Source: Toxonevra muliebris (lineage: Eukaryota; Arthropoda; Insecta; Diptera; Pallopteridae). From it: DNA of 64,000 nucleotides. Position numbers and translations under genes: made by a program. The stretch's first letter is position 1. Each line of letters starts with the position of its first letter. Shown here piece after piece: positions 10,069 to 21,382 of the stretch. Where the stretch lies: assembly GCA_963691655.1 (NCBI GenBank), contig OY829328.1, positions 83,394,400 to 83,458,399 on the forward strand, written 5' to 3'. A model generated the notes under the pieces. It was not told where the DNA came from. It ran no database searches and worked only from the letters and a program-made list of their open reading frames with translations.

Positions 10069-12324
10069 TATACCATCGCAGCACTTTCCAGAGCGTGCGA
10101 TGCTGCGATGCCCCGAAGACGTGCAGTCTTGATCAGAAGACCAGTGTACTGGTGGAATGAGGAGATAGCGGCAGCCAGGAAGAAATGCCATCAAGCACGC
10201 AGGAAAGCGCAGAGAGCTCGCTCTCTTCCCGCGTGGGAAGCCCTGCAGCTCGACTATAAAGTTTGTAGAATCGAGCTCAAGAAGGCCATCAGAGACAGCA
10301 AAAACATCTGTTTTAAACAGTTACGCGACAGCGCAGAAACCGATCCATGGGGGATGACATATACAACGGTTATGAGGAAGGTCAGAGGGTTAAGGGCCCC
10401 ACAGCCCACCTGCCCCACACTGATGCGAAAAGTGGTGACCACACTCTTTCCCCCCCAGGAAGAACTTGCTCCACGACAAGATAAGTGCGTGCAAGCACTA
10501 GAAGTCACCGCCAGCGAGGTGCTGGCAACGCTACGAAAGATTGCGGATAACAAGGCCCCAGGACTGGATGGCATCCCCAACGTTGCGCTCAAGGCGGCGA
10601 TCAAAGCTACACCGGAGGTGTTCGCGAAGCTTTTCAGCGCATGCTTGACAGAAGGAGTTTTTCCAGACACATGGAAGCGACAGCGGTTAGTCCTCCTACT
10701 AAAACCAAAGAAGCCGCCGGATGAACCGGCATCCTACCGACCGTTATGCATGCTGGATACACTGGGCAAAGTTCTCGAACGCATTATAGGGGACAGGCTC
10801 CAGGAGTGGCTTGAAAAGCCAGGAGGGCTATCAGCACGACAGTTTGGATTCAGAAGAGGACGATCCACGGTCGACGTAATACAAACTGTGATGAATATTG
10901 CACGCGTGGCCACCAGCGGCAACCAATGGGGAAACGGCAAGAAGAAGTACTGCGCCGTAGTGACGTTGGACATCAAAAATGCCTTCAATTCGGCGAACTG
11001 GCCTCAGATTATGAGTGCACTGAGAGGATTCGAAGCACCGGAGTACCTGTTGCAAATAATCGCAAACTACTTCGACAACAGAATTTTAATATACGATACT
11101 GATAACGGCGTGAAGCAGTATCGTGTCAAAGGAGGCGTTCCGCAGGGCTCCGTTCTCGGCCCAACACTATGGAACGCAATGTATGACGGCATCCTCAAAT
11201 TGGATCTCCCGGAGGATACAACAATCGTAGGATATGCAGACGACATCGCGATAGTGGCAGTAGCCAAACACCTGGATTCGTTACAGGCTATATGTAACGA
11301 TGTCATCTCAAGGGTGAGAAGATGGCTGTACAACTCGAAGCTGGAATTGGAGGAGCAGAAAACGGAAGTCGTGATATTGAGTACCAGAAGAGAACGTGAA
11401 GAGCTGGTCATCACGGCTGGTGATCATAACATCACCTCGTGTCCACACATTAAGTACTTAGGAGTACTTATAGATTCTAGAATGACGTTCAAGGATCACC
11501 TGAAAGCTGCTAGTGGAAAAGCAGCACGAATAAACAGCGCGTTAACACGCATTATGCCGAATATAGGAGGCCCGCAAGAGGGCAGGCGCAGACTGCTTTC
11601 AACGGTTACCACGTCAGTAATCTTGTATGCAGCACCTATCTGAGCGGACAGCAAGAAAATACACCAGAAGGATATCCGTGCGATATATAGACTCAGTGCC
11701 CTGAGGGTTGCGTATCACACAGTATCGGACGATGCTATTTGTGTCATAGCAAGTAAGGTGCCCACAGATTTACAGGCACAAGAGATGAAGCGGTTATATG
11801 GCCGTGACACAAAATCAACCGAAGGCATAAGAAGAGAAGAAAGACAGCGTACCATCATGGAATGGCAGCGAAGATGGGAGTCATCCCAGAAGGGTCGATG
11901 GACCTACAATCTCATTACGGATATAGAAGCGTGGATATCACGCAGACATGGTGAACTGAATTACCACATTACGCAGCTGCTTAGTGGCCATGGGTGCTTC
12001 AAGCAGTACTTGCATAAAATCAACACCGGAGAAGAAGACCCGTTTTGCCCAAGATGCCCAGAGGAACGGGAGAACGCGCAGCATATACTTTTTATATGCC
12101 CACGTTTCAACAAAAACAGAGATGAGCTGGAGAAAGCCTTTGGAGAACCCCCTACAGAAAGGAATCTGACGACACAGATGTGTAACACAGCGGAAAAATG
12201 GAATGCAGCATGCAAGGTTGCTGCAGATATGATGACCACTCTGTATGATGCAGAACGTGCGCGCAAAGTCGAGCGCACGGCAAATACTACAAATATGGAG
12301 CCAGATATCGTCAACCGACGATAA
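10069..12324 (+). pseudogene. Truncated ORF2 (RT) with one premature stop
   Basis: One frame runs from 10069 to 12324, broken only by TGA at 11641-11643. Related copies have Trp (TGG) there, so one G-to-A change explains the stop. Present motifs are YRPLCMLD, QFGFRRGRST, DIKNAFNSANW, GGVPQGSVLGP, the catalytic YADDIAIV near 11234-11257, KYLGVLID, and a C-terminal CPRC...H...C zinc motif near 12046-12110 in the segment after the stop. Compared with the 28.66-kb copy, about two codons are missing around 11710. The endonuclease is gone, so the copy could not move by itself even without the stop. Decay is slight, so the insertion looks fairly recent. Confidence 0.93.
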
Positions 12325-12497
12325 AACCGAACAGAATTGGACAGAAACCAATACTGGCGATTGAGCACTAAGCTCATTACGGCCTTCCGACGTAATACCT
12401 AACGGTGGTTCCGGGAGGAATATCCGTACGGACGAGAGGTGGTTTTAGCGTGAGAATGTCACGCACTGACTGGGTGGCTTTTTATGCTTTCCTCCTC

Positions 12498-12529
<32 letters not shown>
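10069..12529 (+). mobile_element. 5'-truncated R1-type LINE inside a (TTAGG)n array
   Basis: A 2.46-kb partial LINE. It begins abruptly in the linker between endonuclease and RT, so ORF1 and the endonuclease are missing, as expected from incomplete reverse transcription. It ends with about 178 bp of 3' UTR (12325-12500) and 29 A residues (12501-12529). The left junction follows the GGTTA array; the right junction reads poly(A) then GGTTAGG. It is related to, but distinct from, the element at 4091-8689 and is closer to the copies at 28.66 and 63.1 kb. Confidence 0.93.
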
Positions 12530-12531
<2 letters not shown>

Positions 12532-12556
12532 TTAGGTTAGGTTAGGTTGGGTTAAA
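12530..12556 (+). repeat. Right remnant of the split (TTAGG)n array
   Basis: About five GGTTA units, the last ones imperfect (GGTTGGGTTA), directly follow the LINE poly(A). This is the other side of the insertion target. The junction phase, poly(A) then GGTTAGG, is identical to that at 29725/29726. Confidence 0.92.
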
Positions 12557-13843
12557 TACATTAAAGTGCATTGCTTTTCCAAAATTTCGATACTTAGGAC
12601 ATTATTATTATTAGGGAGCGGGCTATTTCACAGCTTTTGTTGGGTGAAGTATACAAACAGATTCTCAGCTCTCTTTTTCGCTCAGTGGAATGCCATTTTT
12701 TATACAATTGCTAGCAGTAGTTGTTTCGTTCAAATTTCAAATTTTCAAATATTCAATTTATACTATATATGTATGTGCAAACATATCTTTAAATTCTGAC
12801 AGACACAAAAAGTGGCAAAGTCATATATGACTACATTAAAACCAAAACAAAACAAAAAATGTACTAAAAATGCAAACAGCTGGGAATTTGTCATGTCAGC
12901 ATAAATTTTGCTGCTTATTTATTCATCAAAGCTACTTTAAATTCAATATTCGAAATAATCAATTTCATTTTACGCGATAATCGAGAGCTGTATGCAGCAA
13001 TCACATTCATCAATCACATTTTTTTTGATAAGAAGAAGAAAAAAATCGTTTACATACAATCCAAAGAATATTATCATAACTCTCGTAGGGGGAAGAGAAA
13101 ATGAACGCAGGAAGTTCTATAGCTTTACGTGAGGTAATATGAATAGCCAGTTTTATATCTGCGTAGCAATTCTTCGAGCGTTTCTTGAGTTTTTCTATGG
13201 GAAGAGGGCTGAAAAGACGTTTGAACAATTAAGTGGATGAATTCAGCAAATTAATTCTGGTTTCTCATATATAATTGAATGAAGTCTTATTTGTAATCAA
13301 AAACCTTAGAACTACGAAACCTCCCCACAGTCGAAATTAAACAAAAATCTAAACAGCGTATATTCCTTAAACTATGAATGGTACATTTTGCCCTCTCTCG
13401 TCTTTCTCTAACTCTACATCTTCCCCAACATTGGCATAATTATCATGTTGTATACAATTTATACAAAACTGTTGCATTATCATTTAAAATAACATTTCAT
13501 TAAGAATTTAACTAAACAGTGATTTGCATATACACATGGCTCATCCTATTTCCTTCTCTCCCTCTCTTTCTCTCTCTATCTTCATTTCTATGGCTGTCTC
13601 TTTATCTATTTATCTAACAACTATTGTAATGCTTAAGTAATCCCATGTGTCACAATATCGCATTGATATTTAATTTAACTATTACTATGCTAAGCTTAAT
13701 TTAGCATCACTTTAACCATGTCACAGACACAAAACAGGGAAAAATACCACAACACACACACATACGCACTTATACAATGCATTCAAAGGAAAGTAAAGGA
13801 ACGTGTGTGACACATGTTTATCATCAGTTAATATTTGTATATG
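12557..13843. other. Gene-free stretch
   Basis: AT-rich DNA with no coding sequence, RNA gene or mobile element that I can support. The open frames at 12566-12799 and 13010-13228 (minus) show no recognisable domain. A pyrimidine-rich CT stretch lies at about 13550-13585 and a short CA stretch near 13752. Confidence 0.5.
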
Positions 13844-13845
13844 TA

Positions 13846-14660
13846 GGGGAATGTCGTCTAGGTTGGAACACAGTCTATGTTGGAACACTGTATTTTTCCC
13901 CGTTTTTTTTCACACTAGCGCCATCTAAGTGTGCGCGCAAAATAGTTTGTCGCAATGACAGCAATCTTTTTATTTCACTTAGAGTTCAGAGCGCGAACAT
14001 TATACACGTGTCGTGAAACCGAGCGTTCAAGTATCGAAAGAAAACTAATTCACAAGCGCCAAAAATGCTTAAAATTGTTCTTGAGTTGTTTTTTTTTTAA
14101 TGTGGAGCTTTATTTTGTGCTCGTATCACGCGTTTGTGGTCGGTATGATATGATGCCAAATGGCGCGTGTATTCTAGGTCGGAACAACCCGAATTTTGCG
14201 GTTATAATGCGTTCTGACAACGGAAATAAATTGTTCGACGTCAAAAAGTTTCAAAACAATAATTTGAAAAAAGTGAATACAAAAAAATGTTGGTGATTTT
14301 TGATGGCTTTTCAGACCAACGTCACGAAATAAAAGGAGAAATTTAAAATTTCGAGAGACGGTTTTTTATTTCAATTTTAAGATTCCTTTCCCCCATTTTT
14401 AAGTATATTTCAGCATTTTTCTTTCGTTTGCAGGCTTATTTAATTATTTTCATACGTACCACCGTATTTTTCCATGGTGTTCCGAACTTGACCACAATAT
14501 TTTTTTCCCAAACTTCTAAACTACTAATTCAATCACTTTGCAAAAAAAAATTGTATTTTGGGAGATCTCCCCAACCATATGCAACATTGCGCCAAATTTG
14601 GCTTGCAACGAAAGTTATGGGTAAAAGTCAAAAGGCGATCCAACCAAGATAACATTTCCC
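13846..14660. mobile_element. TA-flanked TIR element (Tc1/mariner or pogo-type derivative)
   Basis: An 815-bp element with imperfect terminal inverted repeats of about 25 bp. The left end starts GGGGAATGTCGTCTAGGTTG; the right end, reverse-complemented, starts GGGAAATGTTATCTTGGTTG. Both ends abut TA (13844-13845 and 14661-14662), the target duplication of the Tc1/mariner superfamily. The interior shows no transposase frame; open frames at 13777-14016, 13955-14296 and 14428-14652 resemble nothing I know. It is probably a non-autonomous or decayed copy. Subterminal repeats of GTTGGAACAC/GGTCGGAAC occur near 13862-13890 and 14175-14185. Confidence 0.62.
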
Positions 14661-14662
14661 TA

Positions 14663-16104
14663 TGTTTTTTTTTTTTTTTTTGAAGACAATTTTTCCCCTT
14701 GAGTTCAAGTTCATTTATTTATACGTATGAGTAAGTAAAATTTTATTTTACTTTCACATCTATGAAACCATTTTCTTTGCTTTGTAAAATTTCATTAGTA
14801 AAACTGTAAATTTTGAACGTCATAATTAAATTTAATTTTAATTTTTCATTCATTCAATCATTTTTCAATGACAGCAAAATTATATAATTTTCCTATCATT
14901 TTTACTTTTCATATTTTTGTTAGGCTCGGAAAGAAATAAGTGAATTCAGGAGTTTAGCTTCATCACATCTCATTGTTTTGAAACAACTCGGAGAGAACAA
15001 ACCAGAGAACTCCTCCTAAATACAAAGGTGTTAAATTATATCTTTTCTCTTTGTCCTGAACAACGTGGAATATACAAGGCAGTGAATTGTGGAGTTCAAG
15101 CTCATCTCCTTTATTGTTTTGAGTTATATCAAAAGAGAAAGAACAAAGTGATAGACAAAGGAGCTAAGCCATATTTCGTTCATTGTTTTAAAAGAACGCA
15201 GAGAGAAAAGTACAATGAAGTATAGACTATAAATTCTTTTCATTGCATATCTCGTTTAAAACCAATTTGAACAAAACTTTAGTTTGTTGCTGCCCTTAGA
15301 AATAAACAAAAAAGTAAAGAACTAAATTTCATCTAGTATCAAATATTAACTATTTTAGTTCTCTCTCCATTTCAATTCAAATTAGTGACAATTCTATGAA
15401 TCGAAATATTATGTTATTCTTAATATTCATCTAATAAAAGTATTTTCAATTTATTTAATAATATTTCCAGCATACCAAAATAACTGCAGCATTTCATCAC
15501 ATTTCTAAACTTAGACCATTATGCTTTTGTGACAATATCCAATATATTCCTAACAAATCGCACTATTTTCATTGAATTTTTGTTATTACTTATTTTATAT
15601 CCTTATATATTTTCTATGCTTTCCATTGAAATATAATAATTTATAATACTATTATCAGTCTTACATCTTTATTCTTTTAATATTTAATGCTATTTTCAAT
15701 TCTATAATATAAATGCATATATATTATAAATAAAATTCCAATGAAATATTCATGTAAATACAAATTGTTTCATGACGAAAGCAAGTTTTATGTAATTTAA
15801 ACTATATTTATATGAATATATTTTCTTTCAACAAAATTCTGTTTCTTCTTTTTCTCCTTCTTTTTAGCTCATAAATATTTCATCGTTCAGAAAATTGAGT
15901 AAAATTCTTACTACTTAGTTATTTTTAAAAATTTTCCCTCAGACAAGAAAATGAAAGTTTTGATGTGATAAATTTCTTAAGGATACACATATATAAGCGT
16001 GCTTATTCATACACCCAGTTGAAAATATTCGCCACCTGTCAGTAAAAACATTATGATTTTGACTTGGTGTTATGGATTTTGCTTCCCATGGCACAGTATG
16101 TCCG
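14663..16104. other. Gene-free stretch
   Basis: Strongly AT-rich DNA with no supported gene or repeat. The open frame at 15028-15225 has no recognisable motif. There is a T run at about 14666-14681. Confidence 0.5.
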
Positions 16105-16105
16105 A

Positions 16106-16330
16106 TTAGGTTTGGTTAGGTTAGGTTAGGTTAGGTTAGGTTAGGTTAGGTTAGGTTAGGTTAGGTTAGGTTAGGTTAGGTTAGGTTAGGTTAAGTTAGG
16201 TTAGGTTAGGTTAGGTTAGGTTAGGTTAGGTTAGGTTAGGTTAGGTTAGGTTAGGTTAGGTTAGGTTAGGTTAGGTTAGGTTAGGTTAGGTTAGGTTAGG
16301 TTAGGTTAGGTTAGGTTAGGTTAGGTTAGG
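16106..16330 (+). repeat. Interstitial (TTAGG)n array, left half, about 45 units
   Basis: A nearly perfect GGTTA run of about 225 bp. Deviations are GGTTTGG at the left edge and a GGTTAAG unit near 16191-16197. The array ends at a T run (16331-16338), the poly(A) tail of the minus-strand LINE at 16331-21792. The array resumes at 21793 in the same register. Confidence 0.95.
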
Positions 16331-16596
16331 TTTTTTTTCCTTTGGTCTCTCCACGCTACCCGCGTCTCGAGAATTGTATTATTTTATTATAATTTGGTTA
16401 CAAGTTTGTTAACGTAAAGTATGTATAAGTACAATTGGATTTCATAATTCATTTGAATATGTAAAAAGATTTATAGGTCTTTAAAACAAAATATAGACGA
16501 TAATGGAGCTAAAATAATACAGCCTGCGAATTGATACAGGCCGGTATTTATAATATACATTATTATTAAAGTAAGAATATACAATTTGCAAAATAA

Positions 16597-19500
16597 TTAT
16601 GCGTTAAAATTTTTTAAAGTACTTATAATGTGGAATATAAATTTTTTGAATGACTTTGTAAGGTGTTGGTGTGCGGTAATTGCTCTTACATCAAAAGCTG
16701 GAACTTGATGTTCTTCACAAAGCAGCATGTGAATGCGTCGATCTATGGCGTAGCGTGGGCAATCTCGTAGAAGATGACTCAGAGTTTGACAGGTTTCCTG
16801 ATCACAAGGGCAGACGTCGTTATCTATGATTTTGAAGCGTTTTAGGTATTCCTTGTGGAAACCATGTCCGGTGAGAAGTTGGGTCATTTCGAATGAGACG
16901 CCAAAGTTTTCAATGTACATTTTCGCCTCATCTGGAGACTGGAAAAATGCCTTTGTTGCTGAACCTGTCGTAGCTTCTTGATACTCCTGTTGCCATGCTG
17001 CTGCCGTTTCTAGTCGTATTTGTCGTTTTGCGTAACTGATTGGGAATTTTTCATAAGCCAGGTTTGTTACTTGAGTTGCTGCTTCTTTTGCATGCTGATC
17101 GGCAAGCTCATTGCCCTCAAACCCTAAGTGTGCCTTAATCCAAAAGAACTCTATGTAATTTTCTTGATTAAGGCGAAAAAGCCGCTCGTGGATTGATGCT
17201 ATTAAAGGCATGTTATTACTTCGATTTTTAATGGCTTCGAGACAGGACTGGCTATCAGAGAATATCTGCAGATTTGTCGTTGTCAGGTTTTCTTCAGCCC
17301 ACGCCAAGGCAGAGTCGATGGCAAGTGTTTCTGCTTGGAATACTGTACACGCGTTATGAAGCTTATACTTGTGTTCCTCCCAGCTGCCACCATGATGACG
17401 AATAACAAACGCCGCTCCGCACTCGCCTGTATCATATTTGCTTCCATCTGTGTATATCTGGTCGGCATTAGGGTTGATAGTGTTACTTAGTTGCTCGTGC
17501 GTATTTACAGTCCCGTACTCAATAGTTTGGCGTTGAGCTGGGTGCAATTGATGACGTGGGTGTATACGTTGTTGAAGAGTAATATCTCTAGGGAGCGCTG
17601 CAAAAGCGCCGGTTGCTTTTACTTCATCTATTTTTATAGCTTCAGCTACTTTGAGGTGTAACGGTATAAAACCGGAGAGTGCCAACGCAGAAGTGACCGA
17701 AACTGTATGAAACGCCTTGATTGCGCGTATGGCAAAACATCGTTGGAATGAGCGTAGTAGTCGGCGAATGTAGTAGAATTTTATTGCTCTACCCCAAATG
17801 CCAGCAGCGTAAGTAATTGTTGGCTCGATCACTTGCCGGTATATGATGGTGACATTTTCAGCATGTACGCCCCATGTTGGCCGCACAAACCTGCACAGAT
17901 TGCTGAAAATACGCTGGACTTTTGCAATTATGTAGCGCGCGTGGCTTGTGAACTTTAATCGATCGTCGATTACGACACCAAGCAGCTTTATTTCGTTGAC
18001 AAACTTTAAAGCAATCCCATTCATTTCTATTTTTGCCAGCTTGGCTCTTTGCGTGAATGCCATGGTTTGCGTTTTGGCTTCACCAAACACTAGCTTTACA
18101 TCAACACCCCATTTATGTATTAGACGAAGTGCGTTGTTGGTGCTTCGCTCGAGTTCTTCGGTTGTTTTAGCGCTAATAGTTAGAAGAACATCATCAGCAA
18201 AAGCTTGTGTGACGCAGCCACTGGGTAGAGGCAAGGACAATAAATCATCTAGGATTATGTTCCAGAAAGTTGGACCGCAGACCGAACCTTGAACACAGCC
18301 TTTGGTCATATATTTTATCGCTGTGGCGTCAGCGTAATCAATTCTGACGACCCGTTCATCTAGGTAGCTGCGGATAAGATTATAAATATTAGATGGTGTT
18401 CGATGTCTTGCGAGTTGATTAAGAAGTACTGGCCACCAGGCGTTATCGAAAGCGGCTTTAATATCAAGCGAAACGCAAATAACTTGATATTTTTGGCGTT
18501 TTTTATTTTCTATGTGTGTTATGGCGTCTCGAAGTGCATCGACTGTTGATGTCTGTTCTCGAAAGCCATATTGCTTCAGTGACCACAGTTGATGTTTTTC
18601 AGCATGATACGTAAGACGTTTAGTGAATAATTTTTCCAGAAGCTTTCCAAATACAGGAAGGAGTCCAATGGGTCGGTATGATGCCAACTGGTTTGCCTCT
18701 TGCTTGTTTGGCTTTGGAAGGATCTTAACGTATGCTTCTTTCCATGACTTAGGAAAATGTCCAATTCTGAGGCACGCATTGTATAAAGCTGTCAAAAATG
18801 TTAAGTTAAACTTAGCGAATGCAAGACATATATCCGATGTGAAGTGATCAACTCCAGGTGCTCTATTCGGACTCATTGTAACAAGAGCCTCCATTACCTC
18901 GTCTTCAGTGAATTCTGCATCGTTTGGAGTTTCAAGGGTGCCTTTAATATGTTCGCGGAGAAAGCGATGATGAACGGTGGTATCAGCATTGTCATCAGGA
19001 TAAAAATGTTGAAGTAAAGCTTCAGCAGTTCCAAGGCTTGTTTCAGTAAAAGTTCCAGAGTTCTGGAGCGTAGTTGGCGGGCGTTGTGATGGAGCGTCTT
19101 TGATGATACGATTAGTGAGAGACCACACATCTTCTTTTCCTTGTTTATTACAAAAAGACCTGAAATGAGTTATTGATGCATCTCTGAGTGCAGTAGCGTA
19201 TTGATTCTTGGCGACAGCGTGCTCTTCTGCAGCCGCGGCAGTGGATTGGTTAGCTTTACTTAGCCTATTTAATTTATGATGAAGTTTGATGCATTTATCT
19301 TTTAAGGCTTGAAGGTCATCGTTCCACCAAGGATTATACGGTTTAGCGCTTCCACGCTTTTTCATAGACAAAGTGCAAGCGTGGGTGATGGCATCTGTTA
19401 TGAGTTCCACTGTATAATTCAAGGCATCTGGAGTAATTGAAGTGAAGTCTGTACCCAAGACTCCAGACTGCTGGAGATGTTGCCTAAGAGATTCGTTAAA

Positions 19501-20274
19501 AATGTCCCATTTTGCCGTTTTATTATTAAACAAATATGTAGACGCACGTTTTGAATTGGTTATGTTCGAAGGATTCTTAATTTTAAAAGTAATGGCGCTG
19601 TGGTCAGAGTTTTGGATAGCATCAACATTAACACGCCAATCTTTGACGCGATCAACTAAGCTTTCTGACGATAGCGTGACGTCTACAATCGAGCTTGCCA
19701 CGATCCCATGCCGCACTGCATTAAAAGTAGGAATATTGCCTCTGTTGCATACAACCATGGAGTTTGCTGCTACAATGTTAGCTATGACTCTTCCATGTCC
19801 ATTTTCAGTATTTGAACCCCATTGCGGATGCCAACCATTAAAATCGCCACCAATAATCTGCAATGATGAGGATGTTTTTGCAAGAAAGATATTGATATCG
19901 TGAAGTGTATTAAATTGATCTACTCCTGGCTCGACATATGCGCTAGCTATGAATAGTAAGCGTTGACCCATACAGAGTTTGATGACGCTAAGGTTGGGAG
20001 TAGACAGTTGCGAGATGCCAAGCACTGCTCCAATAGTTTTCTTCACTAGAATGCATGATTTAATTTTTCGCTCAGCGACTCCAAACTGAAAAATTGATAT
20101 GCCGTTGACAGGTCGGACTTTATTGGCGTTGCCAATGTACGGCTCAGATATTAGAGCAATATCCACTGCATTGGATATAAAATATTGAAGAAGCTCGTTG
20201 TGTGCCGTATAGCAGCGGTTTACGTTAATTTGGATAAAGCTTAGTGGTTTAACAACCATAATCTGTGCGCGCAT
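16597..20274 (-). CDS. ORF2: endonuclease-RT-RNase H polyprotein of LINE
   Basis: A 1225-aa enzyme for target-primed reverse transcription. Domains in order: APE-type endonuclease (IQINVNRCYTAHNELL near residue 14, ISEPYIGN, GDFNGWHPQWG near 141, SDHSAI near 225); reverse transcriptase (YRPIGLLPVFGKLLEK, QYGFREQTST, DIKAAFDNAWW, CVQGSVCGPTFWN, catalytic FADD near 690, IKLLGVVIDD); RNase H with all four acidic residues (YTDGSKYD near 942, AETLAI, FSDSQS near 1005, ELADQHA near 1055); and a C-terminal Cys/His motif (CPCDQETC...H...C near 1160). The ATG at 20274 precedes a second one at 20257-20259, where ATGGTTGTTAA overlaps the ORF1 stop; either could be used. No internal stop is present, so the enzyme may be active. 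Confidence 0.94.
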   Translation of the reverse strand: MRAQIMVVKPLSFIQINVNRCYTAHNELLQYFISNAVDIALISEPYIGNANKVRPVNGISIFQFGVAERKIKSCILVKKTIGAVLGISQLSTPNLSVIKLCMGQRLLFIASAYVEPGVDQFNTLHDINIFLAKTSSSLQIIGGDFNGWHPQWGSNTENGHGRVIANIVAANSMVVCNRGNIPTFNAVRHGIVASSIVDVTLSSESLVDRVKDWRVNVDAIQNSDHSAITFKIKNPSNITNSKRASTYLFNNKTAKWDIFNESLRQHLQQSGVLGTDFTSITPDALNYTVELITDAITHACTLSMKKRGSAKPYNPWWNDDLQALKDKCIKLHHKLNRLSKANQSTAAAAEEHAVAKNQYATALRDASITHFRSFCNKQGKEDVWSLTNRIIKDAPSQRPPTTLQNSGTFTETSLGTAEALLQHFYPDDNADTTVHHRFLREHIKGTLETPNDAEFTEDEVMEALVTMSPNRAPGVDHFTSDICLAFAKFNLTFLTALYNACLRIGHFPKSWKEAYVKILPKPNKQEANQLASYRPIGLLPVFGKLLEKLFTKRLTYHAEKHQLWSLKQYGFREQTSTVDALRDAITHIENKKRQKYQVICVSLDIKAAFDNAWWPVLLNQLARHRTPSNIYNLIRSYLDERVVRIDYADATAIKYMTKGCVQGSVCGPTFWNIILDDLLSLPLPSGCVTQAFADDVLLTISAKTTEELERSTNNALRLIHKWGVDVKLVFGEAKTQTMAFTQRAKLAKIEMNGIALKFVNEIKLLGVVIDDRLKFTSHARYIIAKVQRIFSNLCRFVRPTWGVHAENVTIIYRQVIEPTITYAAGIWGRAIKFYYIRRLLRSFQRCFAIRAIKAFHTVSVTSALALSGFIPLHLKVAEAIKIDEVKATGAFAALPRDITLQQRIHPRHQLHPAQRQTIEYGTVNTHEQLSNTINPNADQIYTDGSKYDTGECGAAFVIRHHGGSWEEHKYKLHNACTVFQAETLAIDSALAWAEENLTTTNLQIFSDSQSCLEAIKNRSNNMPLIASIHERLFRLNQENYIEFFWIKAHLGFEGNELADQHAKEAATQVTNLAYEKFPISYAKRQIRLETAAAWQQEYQEATTGSATKAFFQSPDEAKMYIENFGVSFEMTQLLTGHGFHKEYLKRFKIIDNDVCPCDQETCQTLSHLLRDCPRYAIDRRIHMLLCEEHQVPAFDVRAITAHQHLTKSFKKFIFHIISTLKNFNA

Positions 20275-21382
20275 TTATCCTCTGTTGCATTAATTTAATT
20301 TGTGGGCAGTGCTTGGCACTTGTTGCGGCATGCTCCACATCAACTTTTGAGTTTGTTTTCGTGTTTCTGTTAGCACAGTTGAAACATTTCAATTTTGCAC
20401 GATTATCCTTATCAGGGCAGCTGTCATAATTGTGCTCTTTGCTAGCGCAATGAGAGCACGGAGTCAGTGATGCATCACATTTGTTTTTGGTGTGACCAAA
20501 TTGAAGGCATTTGAAACACTGCACAAAAGCACTAAAATCTGACACGTTTGCTCGCATGTATTCAATATTAAGGCGTCCAAGACCCATCATTGCATTACGC
20601 ACATTTGGTGTAACTTCTAGTACGGCGTTGTATGAATGATCTGGATTTCTTCGATTTTTGCGCTCAAAGCGAAGTTTGATGTCTTCATTTTCTTTAACTT
20701 CTGCGTTTACATTAGTGTTTTGGATTTTTATCACTTTTATAAGTTCAGTGGCATCGATTTCTTTTGGAATGCCCTTGATTATCACCATTGGTCGCCTGTT
20801 CTTTGCATTTTCAGCTGTAAGGGTCGAGACGTTGGATAACTTCTCCATTGTGACATCACGTTGTTCGTTATTGTCGAATTCAATACGCACTTTGTTGTTC
20901 GAAACTGAAACAAATTTAGCCGGGGCGAAGTTTGTGTCTCTGAAGGAGACACCAGTGCGAAAAGCTTTTATGACATCAGCATGTTTAGCGTTAGTGCCTT
21001 CTGCTGCGCTGATAACAATGCTTGGTTTAGCAATTAGTTCTTGTGATACTCTCTTCATCTTTACGGCATTCGCATAGCTTATCTTGGGAACCACAGGGCC
21101 GACTGTTGTTCCTAGTGATTCTTTTAGAATCGCTAGCTCCTCACGTACAATTGAGCGTATACTTGTGCTAGAATCTTTTAGTGTAGTTTCAGAATTAGCG
21201 GAGTCTTTTAGGGACTCAATTAGCGGAATGAGCGCCGCCAGTTTGGCTATTTCTTCATTGATAGCGTTTTTAATCTCACGCTTAATATTTCCAGAATCTC
21301 CTAGTTGTTTCTTTATTTCCCTTGAAATGGTATTAATTGCATCGATAATAGTTTCTGGAGAACTCATGATTAATTGTATCAA
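20249..21382 (-). CDS. ORF1: gag-like zinc-knuckle protein of LINE
   Basis: A 377-aa RNA-binding protein. The N-terminal part is helical and charged (INTISREIKKQLGD, EIKNAINEEIAKLAALIPLI), plausibly a coiled coil for multimerisation. The middle (PMVIIKGIPKEIDATELIKV) resembles the RRM-like fold found in I-type gag proteins; that is inference. The C terminus holds CFKCLQFGHTKNKC, CSHCASKEHNYDSC and an extended third motif starting CFNCANRN and ending H-CAHC-type spacing, so two to three zinc knuckles. It overlaps ORF2 by 26 bp in a different frame. A second Met six codons in (MSSPETI) could be the true start. Confidence 0.9.
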   Translation of the reverse strand: MIQLIMSSPETIIDAINTISREIKKQLGDSGNIKREIKNAINEEIAKLAALIPLIESLKDSANSETTLKDSSTSIRSIVREELAILKESLGTTVGPVVPKISYANAVKMKRVSQELIAKPSIVISAAEGTNAKHADVIKAFRTGVSFRDTNFAPAKFVSVSNNKVRIEFDNNEQRDVTMEKLSNVSTLTAENAKNRRPMVIIKGIPKEIDATELIKVIKIQNTNVNAEVKENEDIKLRFERKNRRNPDHSYNAVLEVTPNVRNAMMGLGRLNIEYMRANVSDFSAFVQCFKCLQFGHTKNKCDASLTPCSHCASKEHNYDSCPDKDNRAKLKCFNCANRNTKTNSKVDVEHAATSAKHCPQIKLMQQRINARTDYGC

